In this document: positions 1 to 6,651 of the stretch, in pieces
How positions within the stretch are numbered: the first letter of the stretch is position 1
Layout of the letters: every line of letters begins with the position of its first letter
From: Bacteroidales bacterium UBA3623
GTDB taxonomy: Bacteria > Bacteroidota > Bacteroidia > Bacteroidales > UBA932
Direction: 5' to 3'
NCBI GenBank assembly: GCA_002373715.1
Contig: DFLI01000091.1
Span: 9,077-29,072 of the forward strand
DNA length: 19,996 nucleotides
Made by a program: the position numbers and the translations under genes
Notes under the pieces: generated by a model
The model's database searches: none
The model's input: only the letters and a program-made list of their open reading frames with translations
What the model was told of the DNA's origin: nothing

Positions 1-434
1 CCCAGGCAGCCAAAGGCGCAGCCCGTGTCTCCGGTGTAGAGGAGGGACTTCACGTAGCACGAGGCATAGCCGTCGTACTGGTTCACCTTGGGACGGGCCT
101 CGCAGTTACCGTTGCAACGGACCACGGCCACCATGGGGGCCTTCTCCGTTACCTCGTAACCCAGGATGGCCGCCACCTTGGCCATGGTGTCGTTGCCGCC
201 CACCGGACAGTAGTTGTTGTCCAGGTTGGGGGCCTTCACCGCAGCCTCGGCAAACGCGCGGCAGCCGGCAAAGCCGCAACCGCCGCAGTTGGCGCCGGGC
301 ATCACCTTCTCCACCTCATCGATGCGGGGGTCTTCCTCTACCTTGAACTTCTGGGCTACCAAATAGAGCACCAGAGCCAGCACAAGGCCCAGGACGGTTA
401 CCACCGCAATGGTCCAAATGATGATAGATGACAT
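1..434 (-). CDS. rnfB: Electron transport complex subunit RnfB (N-terminal part, cut by window edge)
   Basis: RnfB is the iron-sulfur subunit of the Rnf complex, which couples ferredoxin and NAD redox exchange to ion movement across the inner membrane. The reading frame starts at ATG 432-434 and runs off the left edge, giving about 144 residues. It shows one N-terminal membrane segment (about residues 4-27), then a cysteine cluster C50-x2-C53-x4-C58 with C76, which matches the 4Fe-4S domain of RnfB (motif NCGGCGFAGC). Further cysteines follow near the edge; the C-terminal ferredoxin domains would lie outside. It starts 3 bp after the rseC stop codon, and rseC next to rnf genes is a common arrangement. 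Identification is strong from the motif and context; the rest of the operon (rnfC and onward) cannot be seen. Confidence 0.93.
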   Translation of the reverse strand, partial: MSSIIIWTIAVVTVLGLVLALVLYLVAQKFKVEEDPRIDEVEKVMPGANCGGCGFAGCRAFAEAAVKAPNLDNNYCPVGGNDTMAKVAAILGYEVTEKAPMVAVVRCNGNCEARPKVNQYDGYASCYVKSLLYTGDTGCAFGCL

Positions 435-437
435 AGT

Positions 438-854
438 TTATCCTTTTATTGTAAAAATATATTCGTTCTTCAGCTTTCCGCGAAGCAGGTACAGACCCAA
501 ATAATACAGGCCGATGGCGGCCAGGCCGCACAAGCCGGCAGCCACTTCTCCCACTCCGGCCTGGAGGAGGCCCACCACAACAGCCAGGAGGATGACCAGG
601 GGAATGGCGTAGCAGAGCCATACGGCCTTCAGGCCCATGGAGGCCTTTAGGACCACCTCTACTTCGTCTCCTACGTTCCGGAAGGCATAAGGGTCTGTGG
701 GCACGTCCACCGTCTTTTCGGCCAGGTCTGACATGCCGCAGATGCCGGCGGCGTGGCATTCTCCGCACGCGGCATGCTGCAGGATGCTCACCGTAGTGAC
801 CTCCGGCGTAATGCTCACAATCTTTCCTTTATGGCTTACTTCTTCCTGCTTCAT
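438..854 (-). CDS. rseC: RseC/MucC family (SoxR-reducing system) membrane protein
   Basis: This 138-residue protein has a cysteine motif C30-x2-C33-x5-C39 followed by two hydrophobic segments (about residues 77-98 and 104-124), the layout of the RseC/MucC family. In Enterobacteria RseC is linked to the reduction of SoxR together with the Rsx/Rnf complex and to sigma-E control. In Bacteroidota it is usually simply the first gene ahead of rnfB. Its start codon overlaps the stop of the upstream DUF3108 gene by 4 bp (ATGA type), and rnfB starts 3 bp after its stop, so the three are probably co-transcribed and translationally coupled. The family call is firm; the SoxR link is inherited from other phyla and may not hold here. 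Confidence 0.88.
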   Translation of the reverse strand: MKQEEVSHKGKIVSITPEVTTVSILQHAACGECHAAGICGMSDLAEKTVDVPTDPYAFRNVGDEVEVVLKASMGLKAVWLCYAIPLVILLAVVVGLLQAGVGEVAAGLCGLAAIGLYYLGLYLLRGKLKNEYIFTIKG

Positions 855-1666
855 TTCTGCACCTCAAAGGGATGTTTCAAATCTTTGGTACTCTTCACCC
901 AGGCCCATACACCGCCCACGCGGAGGGGAGCCATCAGGCCCACCAGGATGCGGGCGTCGTCGGCCGACAGCCACATCTGCAGTTCCTGGTTTCCCTCGAA
1001 CATGGCGCCCTGCACCACCGAGCAGGAGATATGGTGTGCCCGGGTTTTTCCCAGCCGGCGCACCTTCACCGTTTCTATGCCCTTGTAGGTCAGGTGTATG
1101 TTAAACACAGCCTCGTCAATGGCGAAGGACAGCGGGTAGGCCTTGTTCACCTCCATCCGGGAGAAATCTGCAGCACGAAGCGCATATACCAGCGACGGGA
1201 GGTCCTGTACTCCGTTTTTCAGGGGAATCTCGTAATGTTCCTCACCCCTGCCGCCGAAGTTTACATCGGCATGAATCACCTCCTGCTCCCAGTCGTAGAT
1301 ATAGAGGTTGGTGGCGGTGTAGCCGCCTTCGTAGGTATCCCGGGTGAATTTGAAGGGTCTTAAATCTTGGGCCGCAAACCAGCTATCAAACTGCTCCCGC
1401 ATCTTGAAAAAGATATCGAAGAAGGGAGCCGATTTTACATAAAGCCCTGTATGATACGTAGGTACGCCCTGGTAACTTAAGGAATCCAGTTGAAGGGAGG
1501 CGCTGCCCACCTCTGTAACCACCGCACCCCACTTGTACAGAAGGGAAAACTCCATCTGTTCCCCGGCCTGGAAGGGATACTCGCGGGCCATGGGAAGGAC
1601 AGTCTTCTGCTGCCCGGCGGCTGTTAAGGAAAACAGCAATGCGAATATGACCAGGCAGCGGCGCAT
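851..1666 (-). CDS. DUF3108 domain-containing exported protein
   Basis: A 271-residue protein beginning with a clear Sec signal peptide (basic MRRC, hydrophobic core to about residue 17, then AAGQQ). The mature part is rich in beta-strand-like segments and has features I associate with DUF3108: an early YPFQAGEQMEFSLLYKWG-like segment, a central FKFTRDTYEGGY segment and a late segment ending in a tryptophan-rich GGVWAWV turn. The function of DUF3108 proteins is not known; they are predicted periplasmic or envelope proteins. The gene starts 1 bp after dnaB ends and overlaps rseC by 4 bp, so it sits inside a run joining replication and Rnf genes. That looks like shared transcription rather than a functional link. 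Confidence 0.8.
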   Translation of the reverse strand: MRRCLVIFALLFSLTAAGQQKTVLPMAREYPFQAGEQMEFSLLYKWGAVVTEVGSASLQLDSLSYQGVPTYHTGLYVKSAPFFDIFFKMREQFDSWFAAQDLRPFKFTRDTYEGGYTATNLYIYDWEQEVIHADVNFGGRGEEHYEIPLKNGVQDLPSLVYALRAADFSRMEVNKAYPLSFAIDEAVFNIHLTYKGIETVKVRRLGKTRAHHISCSVVQGAMFEGNQELQMWLSADDARILVGLMAPLRVGGVWAWVKSTKDLKHPFEVQK

Positions 1667-1667
1667 G

Positions 1668-3149
1668 CTAGAAGTCCTGCTGGTCTTCGAAGTTATAATT
1701 GCCCTGCGGGCCGGGCTCGTTCACGGCGCTGGCCACGGGGCGCTGCTGCGCATATACATCCAGGCTCTGGTCCGGTTCTACGAACTTTACCTGGTTAGCC
1801 TTGTACTTCATCTCAATGTCACACACCTCACCGTTACGGTGCTTGGCTATGACGATGTAGGCCTTCTCCTTGTCTTCGGGGTTTTCGCTCATGCCCACGA
1901 AGTCCGGCCTGTGGATGAAGATAACCATATCGGCATCCTGCTCTATGGAGCCGGATTCTCGGAGGTCGCTCAATTGGGGCTTGCCGGTGCCGCCGGTGCG
2001 CTGCACGGCGTTACGGCTTAGCTGCGAGAGGGCGATGATGGGAATGTTCAGTTCCTTGGCGGTGGCCTTGAGGGTACGGGAGATGGCGGCTACTTCCTGT
2101 TCACGCAATCCACGGAGTTCTACCGGGCCCTGCATGAGCTGGAGATAGTCTACCACAATAAGGCGCACACCCTTCTGCTTAACCAGACGCTTAGCCTTGG
2201 TACGGAATTCCATGATGGGAATGCCGGGGGTGTCGTCTATGTACAGGGGTGCCTTAGCCAGGCGCTTGAGCGTGTCTTCCAACTGCACCCACTCGTACTG
2301 TTCCAACTTTACGCCGCCCTTGATTTTTTCTCCGGAGAGGCCGCTTTCCGTGGTGATGAGACGCTTGCCCAGCTGGTCTGCGCTCATTTCCAGGGAGAAC
2401 ACGGCTACGGGCATGTTGGCGTCTACGGCCGCGTTGCGGGCAATGTTCAGGGCGAAAGCCGTCTTACCCACGGAAGGACGGGCGGCCAGGATAATGAGGT
2501 CGCTCTTCTGCCAGCCCTGGGTTACACGGTCTATGGACGGGTAGCCGGAGGGCACGCCGGACGGACCGGTAATGCCCTGCAGCTCCTGCAGGTTGTCCAG
2601 CACCGAGTTGATGATGGAGCCAATGTCCTGCACGTCCCTCTTTACGTTATTCTGAATGGCCGCAAACACCTTGGTCTGGGCGTTGTCTATGAGGTCGTCC
2701 ACGTTGGTGGATTCGTCAAAAGACTGTTTCAGAATTTCGTAGGAAGCGGTGATAAGATCCCGCTGAATGGTTTTCTGCTTGAGGATTTTGATGTAGTACT
2801 CTATGTGGGCGGCTGCTGCAATGTTCTGCGACAGGCCAGCCAGTACTACAGGACCGCCCACGGCCTCCAGGTTGCCTTTGCTCCGAAGCTTTTCGCTAAC
2901 GGTAACCAGGTCTATGGAGACGTGTTCGTTTACCAGTTCCGACATGGCCTCGAAGATCATGCGGTGCTGCGGGTCGTAGAAACACGCAGCGGAGAGCTCC
3001 TCCATAGATTCGTCTATGGTGGCGGGCTCTACCAGCATGGCGCCCAGCACAGCTTCCTCTACATCCAGGGCCTGCGGGGGCTTGTTCCCCATCAGGGTTT
3101 CCAGATTGAGAGGTTCCTGGCGGCTTTTCTTGCGAGGACCTTCGGCCAT
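1668..3149 (-). CDS. dnaB: Replicative DNA helicase DnaB
   Basis: This is the hexameric 5'-3' helicase that unwinds DNA at the replication fork and recruits primase. At 493 residues it has the normal family length and no intein. The N-terminal primase-binding domain covers about residues 25-130. The RecA-like domain shows Walker A ARPSVGKT at 223-230, the FSLEMS motif at 251-256, Walker B IVVDYLQLM at 331-339, the LSQLSR motif at 374-379 and the DLRESGSIEQDAD stretch from 395. The C-terminus ends in an acidic, glutamine-rich tail. It begins 7 bp after the zinc-ribbon gene and ends 1 bp before the DUF3108 gene, so it looks like an internal cistron of the MerR-to-Rnf run. Confidence 0.98.
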   Translation of the reverse strand: MAEGPRKKSRQEPLNLETLMGNKPPQALDVEEAVLGAMLVEPATIDESMEELSAACFYDPQHRMIFEAMSELVNEHVSIDLVTVSEKLRSKGNLEAVGGPVVLAGLSQNIAAAAHIEYYIKILKQKTIQRDLITASYEILKQSFDESTNVDDLIDNAQTKVFAAIQNNVKRDVQDIGSIINSVLDNLQELQGITGPSGVPSGYPSIDRVTQGWQKSDLIILAARPSVGKTAFALNIARNAAVDANMPVAVFSLEMSADQLGKRLITTESGLSGEKIKGGVKLEQYEWVQLEDTLKRLAKAPLYIDDTPGIPIMEFRTKAKRLVKQKGVRLIVVDYLQLMQGPVELRGLREQEVAAISRTLKATAKELNIPIIALSQLSRNAVQRTGGTGKPQLSDLRESGSIEQDADMVIFIHRPDFVGMSENPEDKEKAYIVIAKHRNGEVCDIEMKYKANQVKFVEPDQSLDVYAQQRPVASAVNEPGPQGNYNFEDQQDF

Positions 3150-3156
3150 TTACTGA

Positions 3157-3981
3157 CTATTCAAAATCCGGGTTGATGATGATGCGGCCGCAGTGTTCGC
3201 AGATGATGAGCTTCTTGTTGGAAGCAATTTCTACGCGGCGCTGGGGAGTGATGGTGTTGAAGCATCCTCCGCAGGAGTCTCCGTTGTAGATGCCCACAAC
3301 GGCCAGGTGGTTGTGCACGCTTTCGCGGATGCGCTCGTAGGCGCTCATGGTGCGGGCGTCAATCTTGGCGGCGCATTCTTCGCGGCGGGCGCGGAGCACG
3401 GCCTCTTCCTTGGCGGTTTCTTCCACGATGTTCTCCAGCTCTTCCTTCTTGGCCTTGAGGTCTTCCTCACGGATGGTGAGGCGGTCCTTCAGCTCTTCGG
3501 CCTCGGACTTCTTGGCACCAATCTCGAAACGGGTGTCGTTGATGGTTTTCTCGTCAATCTGACGGAGAAGTTCCTGGTTCTCGATTTCCTTGTTCAGGGA
3601 ATCGTACTCGCGGGAGTTGGCGATGGTTTCCAGCTGGCGCTGGTATTTCTCGATGACGCTCTCGTGCTCGGAGATGGAGAGCTTGGCATCGGCGATGTTG
3701 CGATTGAGCTGATCTACCACGGCGGCCAGAGCGGCGCTGCGCTCCTTAAGGGTGGCGATTTCTTCTTCCAGGGCCGCTACCTCTGCCGGCAGTTCGCCAC
3801 GTAACTGGATAATTTTGTCAATCTCGGAATCCGCAGCCTGGAGCTGGTAGAGGGTCTTGAGTTTCTCCTCCACGGGCATATCGGAATCGGCGAAACTTTT
3901 CTGCAGCGACACAAAAGTTTCCCTGTTGTCGATGGGTGCCTCCACTTTCTTGGCGGCGGTGGGTTTCTTGGTACTTGCCAT
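3157..3981 (-). CDS. Coiled-coil protein with C-terminal C4 zinc ribbon
   Basis: A 274-residue protein with a lysine/alanine-rich N-terminus. Residues of about 30-210 are a long heptad-rich coiled coil full of E, K, L and A. The C-terminus carries two CxxC pairs (C237/C240 and C261/C264) that form a zinc ribbon. This matches the zf-RING_7 family (old DUF164), which is widespread and poorly understood. Members have been proposed to bind nucleic acid or act as chaperone-like factors, but nothing here shows a specific partner. In Bacteroidota it is commonly found beside the Nif3 homologue, as it is here (27 bp downstream of it). A 16-bp perfect palindrome lies in that short gap. Confidence 0.88.
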   Translation of the reverse strand: MASTKKPTAAKKVEAPIDNRETFVSLQKSFADSDMPVEEKLKTLYQLQAADSEIDKIIQLRGELPAEVAALEEEIATLKERSAALAAVVDQLNRNIADAKLSISEHESVIEKYQRQLETIANSREYDSLNKEIENQELLRQIDEKTINDTRFEIGAKKSEAEELKDRLTIREEDLKAKKEELENIVEETAKEEAVLRARREECAAKIDARTMSAYERIRESVHNHLAVVGIYNGDSCGGCFNTITPQRRVEIASNKKLIICEHCGRIIINPDFE

Positions 3982-3987
3982 AAATGT

Positions 3988-4003
3988 TATAAATCGATTT
4001 ATA
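3988..4003. promoter_or_regulatory. 16-bp perfect AT-rich palindrome between Nif3-like and zinc-ribbon genes
   Basis: TATAAATCGATTTATA reads the same on both strands and sits in the 27-bp gap between the Nif3-like stop and the zinc-ribbon gene start. It has the size and symmetry of a homodimeric regulator's operator. It has no long GC stem or T tract, so it is not a good terminator. On the minus strand a TTTG (4012-4015) lies just upstream but no matching -7 box follows. Function is unknown. Confidence 0.35.
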
Positions 4004-4008
4004 CTTAA

Positions 4009-4797
4009 TTACAAACCAAAGTAGTGGACAGGGTTGCTCCTGCCCATGCTGGCACTTTTGTAGCTTGCAAAGGTAGGAAATTTTTTCCGTAACTCTGCCA
4101 AGAAAATGTCTACAATCTCTACTTCGCTCTCAAAATGGCCGATATCCATGACCATAAAGCCCTCGGGAGTGAAGAAATTGTGGTAGGAAATGTCTGCCGT
4201 GATGTACAGCTGGGCACCTTTGGCAAGAGCCAGCGGAATTTCAGAACCGCCGCTGCCGCCCAGCACCGCCACCTTGCTGATGGGGGTTTCCAGGGGCTTG
4301 GAGCTGCGGATGACGCCCAGGTTGAAACGCTCTTTCACATAGGCCAGGGCTTCCTTGCCGTTCATGGGGTGCTCAAACTCTCCCACGCAGCCCAGACCCA
4401 CGGTGCCGTCTTCTTCGGGCACCATGATTTCCACCTTCTTAAGGCCCAGCCTGCGGGCCATGGCACCACTTACACCGGCAATGACCTTGTCTGCGGTGGT
4501 GTGGGCGGCATAAACGGCCACACCGGAGCGCACGGCCTGCATAATGGCGGCGCCCACAGGGTCTTTACTGTCTATGCGTTTGATGCCCTTGAAGATGAGC
4601 GGATGGTGCGTAACCACCATGTCGCAGCCCTTCTCCACGGCTTCCTTCACCAGGTCCGGGGTGCAGTCGAAGCCCACCATCACACCGTGCACCTCGTCTT
4701 CCGGGGAGCCTATGATGAGGCCGCTGTTGTCCCAGCTTTCCTGGATACGGAGCGGGGCAAACACTTCCAGTGCAGAAGTAATGTCTCCTACTTTCAT
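4009..4797 (-). CDS. Nif3-like dinuclear metal center protein
   Basis: A 262-residue member of the Nif3/YbgI/YqfO family (often labelled GTP cyclohydrolase 1 type 2 homologue). The metal-binding residues are visible: THHP with H64/H65, AAHTTAD with H99 and D103, and the C-terminal GHFESE motif with H221 and E225. The length matches the short form like E. coli YbgI, without the extra PII-like middle domain present in longer homologues. The biochemical role of the family is unsettled; the name reflects homology only. It overlaps the MerR-like gene by 4 bp upstream and precedes the zinc-ribbon gene by 27 bp, so it is part of one transcript. Confidence 0.93.
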   Translation of the reverse strand: MKVGDITSALEVFAPLRIQESWDNSGLIIGSPEDEVHGVMVGFDCTPDLVKEAVEKGCDMVVTHHPLIFKGIKRIDSKDPVGAAIMQAVRSGVAVYAAHTTADKVIAGVSGAMARRLGLKKVEIMVPEEDGTVGLGCVGEFEHPMNGKEALAYVKERFNLGVIRSSKPLETPISKVAVLGGSGGSEIPLALAKGAQLYITADISYHNFFTPEGFMVMDIGHFESEVEIVDIFLAELRKKFPTFASYKSASMGRSNPVHYFGL

Positions 4798-5111
4798 AGT
4801 GCTTTGCGTACTTGAACCAGTTCTTCGCGAATGCCTTTGAGAATGCCGATGGCTTTGACGCGCTTGTCCACGGTGCGGCGGTCTTCTGAGAGGCGCTGAT
4901 GGGCACCTTCCAGCGTAAGACCCTGGTTTTTGAGCAGATACTGCACCTGTTTGAGCGTTTCAATGTCTTCGGGATGATACAGACGATTTCCCTTAGCGTT
5001 GCGCTGGGGTTTCACAAACTTCTCGAAGTAGTTGCTCCAGTAACGGATGGCCGATGCGTTTTCTCCCAGCATGTCCGCCACTTCGCCCATTGTGTAAATC
5101 ATTTTTGCCAT
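4794..5111 (-). CDS. MerR family DNA-binding protein
   Basis: A 105-residue protein with a MerR-type winged helix: IYTMGEVADMLGENASAIRYW (helix-turn-helix, from about residue 5) followed by the wing segment containing NRLYHPEDIETL. The remainder is a short helix for dimer contact and there is no effector-binding domain, so it resembles the small MerR_1/HTH_17 proteins of Bacteroidota of unknown target. A consensus -7 box (TAACTTTG) ends only 7 bp upstream of the ATG, so the mRNA would be leaderless or nearly so; M4 (5102) or M8 are alternative starts. It is the first gene of the minus-strand run, overlaps Nif3 by 4 bp, and might regulate its own operon (inference). Confidence 0.88.
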   Translation of the reverse strand: MAKMIYTMGEVADMLGENASAIRYWSNYFEKFVKPQRNAKGNRLYHPEDIETLKQVQYLLKNQGLTLEGAHQRLSEDRRTVDKRVKAIGILKGIREELVQVRKAL

Positions 5112-5118
5112 AACCCTA

Positions 5119-5126
5119 CAAAGTTA
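5119..5126 (-). promoter_or_regulatory. -7 promoter box for the MerR-Nif3-dnaB-rnf run
   Basis: On the minus strand TAACTTTG matches the Bacteroidota -7 consensus TAnnTTTG exactly. About 19 bp upstream lies a TTTT run (5146-5149) that is only a partial -33 match. The box ends 7 bp before the ATG at 5111, predicting a very short or absent 5' leader. Confidence 0.6.
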
Positions 5127-5152
5127 GAAAAAAATGGGTGGAAATAAAAGAG

Positions 5153-5249
5153 ATGCCCGATCGGAGTCGGGCATGACGTCATAGCCGGATGGTGCAACCC
5201 TTCATGGCCGGATGGTGCAACCCGTCATGGCCGGCTTGACCGGCCATCT
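5153..5249. repeat. Composite repeat: hairpin, 23-bp tandem units, hairpin
   Basis: The left hairpin has arms ATGCCCGA (5153-5160) and TCGGGCAT (5167-5174), followed by GACG. Then come two near-identical 23-bp units (5179-5201 and 5202-5224) that each contain a TCAT(A/G)GCCGGATGG core and GTGCAACCC. A third unit start (5225) runs into the right hairpin ATGGCCGG (5227-5234) / CCGGCCAT (5240-5247). The element fills nearly all of the space between the MerR-like promoter and the trmB stop codon at 5248-5250. The left arms differ from the copy at 11825 by a paired change (G-C to A-T), which supports a folded structure. It could end transcription of the trmB run. The same plan, with different spacer sequence, recurs at 11380-11512. 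Confidence 0.85.
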
Positions 5250-6102
5250 AATCCCTCTTGGAGGGTTGGTGGGAGAAGGAGCGCCGCGGCCCTTCGGCTT
5301 CCAGCCAATACTCGTGGTCAAAGGCCTCGCCGGGGAAGGCGTAGGGCCCTTCGTGGCCGATTTGGAAGGCCATGTAGGTGATGGGAAGGCCCATCTCCAG
5401 GAACATCTTCTCGTAGAAGGTTTGCACCTGGGTTACGGCAGCCCAGCCGTCACCCCCGACCTGATCGGGGGTCTCAGATGCCCGGTCGGGGCCGGGCAGG
5501 ACGCCCTGATGGTAAATATCTGTACCATAGGCCAATATGGGCAGGTTGTTGGCCCTGCACACGGCCTGGGTGTACTCGTAGAGGTAGCGGGAGTCGGTCT
5601 TCAGGTGGACGATGCCGCCAGGGGCCAGGAACTTGCGGTAACGCTCCAGGAAAAGCGGGGAGCTCAGGCGGGCGTTCTCCGATCCGCGAAGCTGCGGGTC
5701 TGAGAAGGTGAGCCAGATTTGCGACACCTCGCCGGGGCCGAAGAAAGCCTCTATGAACTCAATGCGGGTGCGCAGGAAGGCCACGTTGGGAAGGGCGTGC
5801 TCGGTGGCATATTTGGCGCCTTTCCACAGACGGGCACCCTTGATGTCCACACCGATGTAGTTGATGCCAGGGTTGCGAAGGGCCAGGGCAATGGTATAGT
5901 CTCCCTTGCCGCAACCCAGTTCCAGCACGATGGGATTGTTGTTGCCAAACATATCGGCCCCCCATCGGCCCTTGATGGGGTGGGCATTGAGCTTGAGCTC
6001 CCTAGAACCGGGCTCCTTGGCCAGCACGGCGTTTGCATCCGGCTGCAGCAGGCAGCGGAAGGTCTCGTTCTCTGCAAATTTCTTCAGTTTGCCGTGTCCC
6101 AT
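5248..6102 (-). CDS. trmB: tRNA (guanine-N7-)-methyltransferase TrmB
   Basis: TrmB methylates G46 of tRNA using S-adenosylmethionine. The start at ATG 6100-6102 was chosen because MGHGKLKKFAENETF is the usual N-terminus in this phylum and lies 2 bp after the gldH stop; the open frame continues upstream only as antisense-like sequence. Residues 60-68 hold the SAM motif (LELGCGKGD), 83-87 GVDIK, and 131-137 LTFSDPQ corresponds to the catalytic PDP-type loop. The protein is 284 residues, longer than I expect for the family. About residues 202-217 (PGPDRASETPDQVGGD) are encoded by two hairpin repeats at 5452-5499 and split the usual D-x-Y...QTFYEKMF segment. The last ~15 residues also run into repeat-like DNA. 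Likely still functional because the frame is intact. Confidence 0.95.
   Translation of the reverse strand: MGHGKLKKFAENETFRCLLQPDANAVLAKEPGSRELKLNAHPIKGRWGADMFGNNNPIVLELGCGKGDYTIALALRNPGINYIGVDIKGARLWKGAKYATEHALPNVAFLRTRIEFIEAFFGPGEVSQIWLTFSDPQLRGSENARLSSPLFLERYRKFLAPGGIVHLKTDSRYLYEYTQAVCRANNLPILAYGTDIYHQGVLPGPDRASETPDQVGGDGWAAVTQVQTFYEKMFLEMGLPITYMAFQIGHEGPYAFPGEAFDHEYWLEAEGPRRSFSHQPSKRD
5452..5499. repeat. Two hairpin repeats inserted in frame within trmB
   Basis: The first hairpin has arms ACCCCCGA (5452-5459) and TCGGGGGT (5465-5472) around a CCTGA loop. The second has TGCCCGG (5479-5485) and CCGGGCA (5492-5498) around TCGGGG, the same loop as the intergenic copy at 11825-11846. The trailing GGACG resembles the ATGACG that ends other copies. 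Together they add about 16-20 codons to trmB without breaking the frame. Confidence 0.8.
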
Positions 6103-6104
6103 AA

Positions 6105-6545
6105 TTAGCGAACTTTTCTTACTACAAGACCCAAACCGCGGAGCGGAACCACCTGGGAGCGGTCTTCCTGACGGATGGAGAGGGTCCAGATTCCGGCTTC
6201 GGCGGGGCGGACACCGGTCCGGTAGGGTTCGTAAACCTGCTTGGAATAGTAGGTGTTGTACTGTCCTTTGAGCGGGAGGTATATCTTCTCTGTCTGCAAG
6301 GAGTCGGAGGGCGAGCGCCATTCGGCCCTCAGGAGGGTTCCCTGAAGGGAAATGAGGTCTTCGGGCTCTCCGTCCAAGCGGGTGTAAAGGTCAAAATCGT
6401 AGGTGGCGGTGGTGTCCGACATATCTACCGTAAACACGTACGGACCGCCGCCCAGCACGTACTGCTCGGTGGAAAGGGGCTCCTGGCAGGCTATAGCCAA
6501 GAGGGCCAGGAGGGCCAAAGACACTATGGACCGGAGATTCTTCAC
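6105..6545 (-). CDS. gldH: Gliding motility lipoprotein GldH homologue
   Basis: GldH is an envelope lipoprotein named for gliding in Flavobacterium but kept in many non-gliding Bacteroidota. I start it at GTG 6543-6545, which gives a 146-residue protein with an ideal lipoprotein signal, MKNLRSIVSLALLALLAIAC, with the lipidated cysteine at residue 20. An upstream ATG at 6647 is in frame, but its extra 34 residues (MVEGAKRPRG...) are encoded by repeat DNA and would spoil the signal peptide. The mature part has the family's strand pattern, with a YNTYY segment and a closing GLGLVVRK. The call rests on modest sequence resemblance plus location after ricT and holB, where gldH usually sits. It stops 2 bp before trmB. 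Gliding itself is not implied. Confidence 0.62.
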   Translation of the reverse strand: MKNLRSIVSLALLALLAIACQEPLSTEQYVLGGGPYVFTVDMSDTTATYDFDLYTRLDGEPEDLISLQGTLLRAEWRSPSDSLQTEKIYLPLKGQYNTYYSKQVYEPYRTGVRPAEAGIWTLSIRQEDRSQVVPLRGLGLVVRKVR

Positions 6546-6560
6546 TTCGTTCAGAATGAC
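6534..6560. repeat. NEVKNL-type dispersed repeat forming the gldH 5' end
   Basis: On the minus strand this 27-bp segment begins GTCATTCTGAACGAAG and ends AAGAATCTC, and reads VILNEVKNL in the gldH frame. From memory, this short sequence recurs in many bacterial genomes and often appears in spurious translations as NEVKNL or, in another frame, CHSERSEES. Its outer bases (GAGATTC ... GAATGAC on the plus strand) are the same as those of the hairpin repeat at 11378-11403. Only the middle differs. It contains the proposed GTG start of gldH. Confidence 0.72.
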
Positions 6561-6616
6561 AAATGCTGATGCATTTGTCCAAAAACGTTTCACTAACTGG
6601 GGGACTAATCCCCCAG
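6558..6616. repeat. Two further perfect hairpins in the ricT-gldH gap
   Basis: GACAAATGC (6558-6566) pairs with GCATTTGTC (6571-6579) around TGAT. CTGGGGGA (6597-6604) pairs with TCCCCCAG (6609-6616) around CTAA. A third possible pairing, CCAGG/CCTGG (6613-6625), competes with the second. These lie between the ricT stop (6652) and the gldH start, next to the NEVKNL-type repeat. Together they make a ~100-bp repeat mosaic that could fold in the mRNA and lower gldH expression relative to ricT (inference). Confidence 0.7.
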
Positions 6617-6651
6617 GCCCCCTGGGTCGCTTCGCTCCTTCTACCATTGAT

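Noticed and set aside
6103..6321. Upstream extension of trmB by 73 codons
   Set aside because: It lies out of frame over the gldH 3' part and reads as Arg/Pro-rich noise, while MGHGKLKKFAENETF is the family's normal N-terminus.
6105..6545. GldH as evidence that the organism glides
   Set aside because: The wider gliding/type IX genes are not in the window and gldH homologues occur in non-gliding Bacteroidota.
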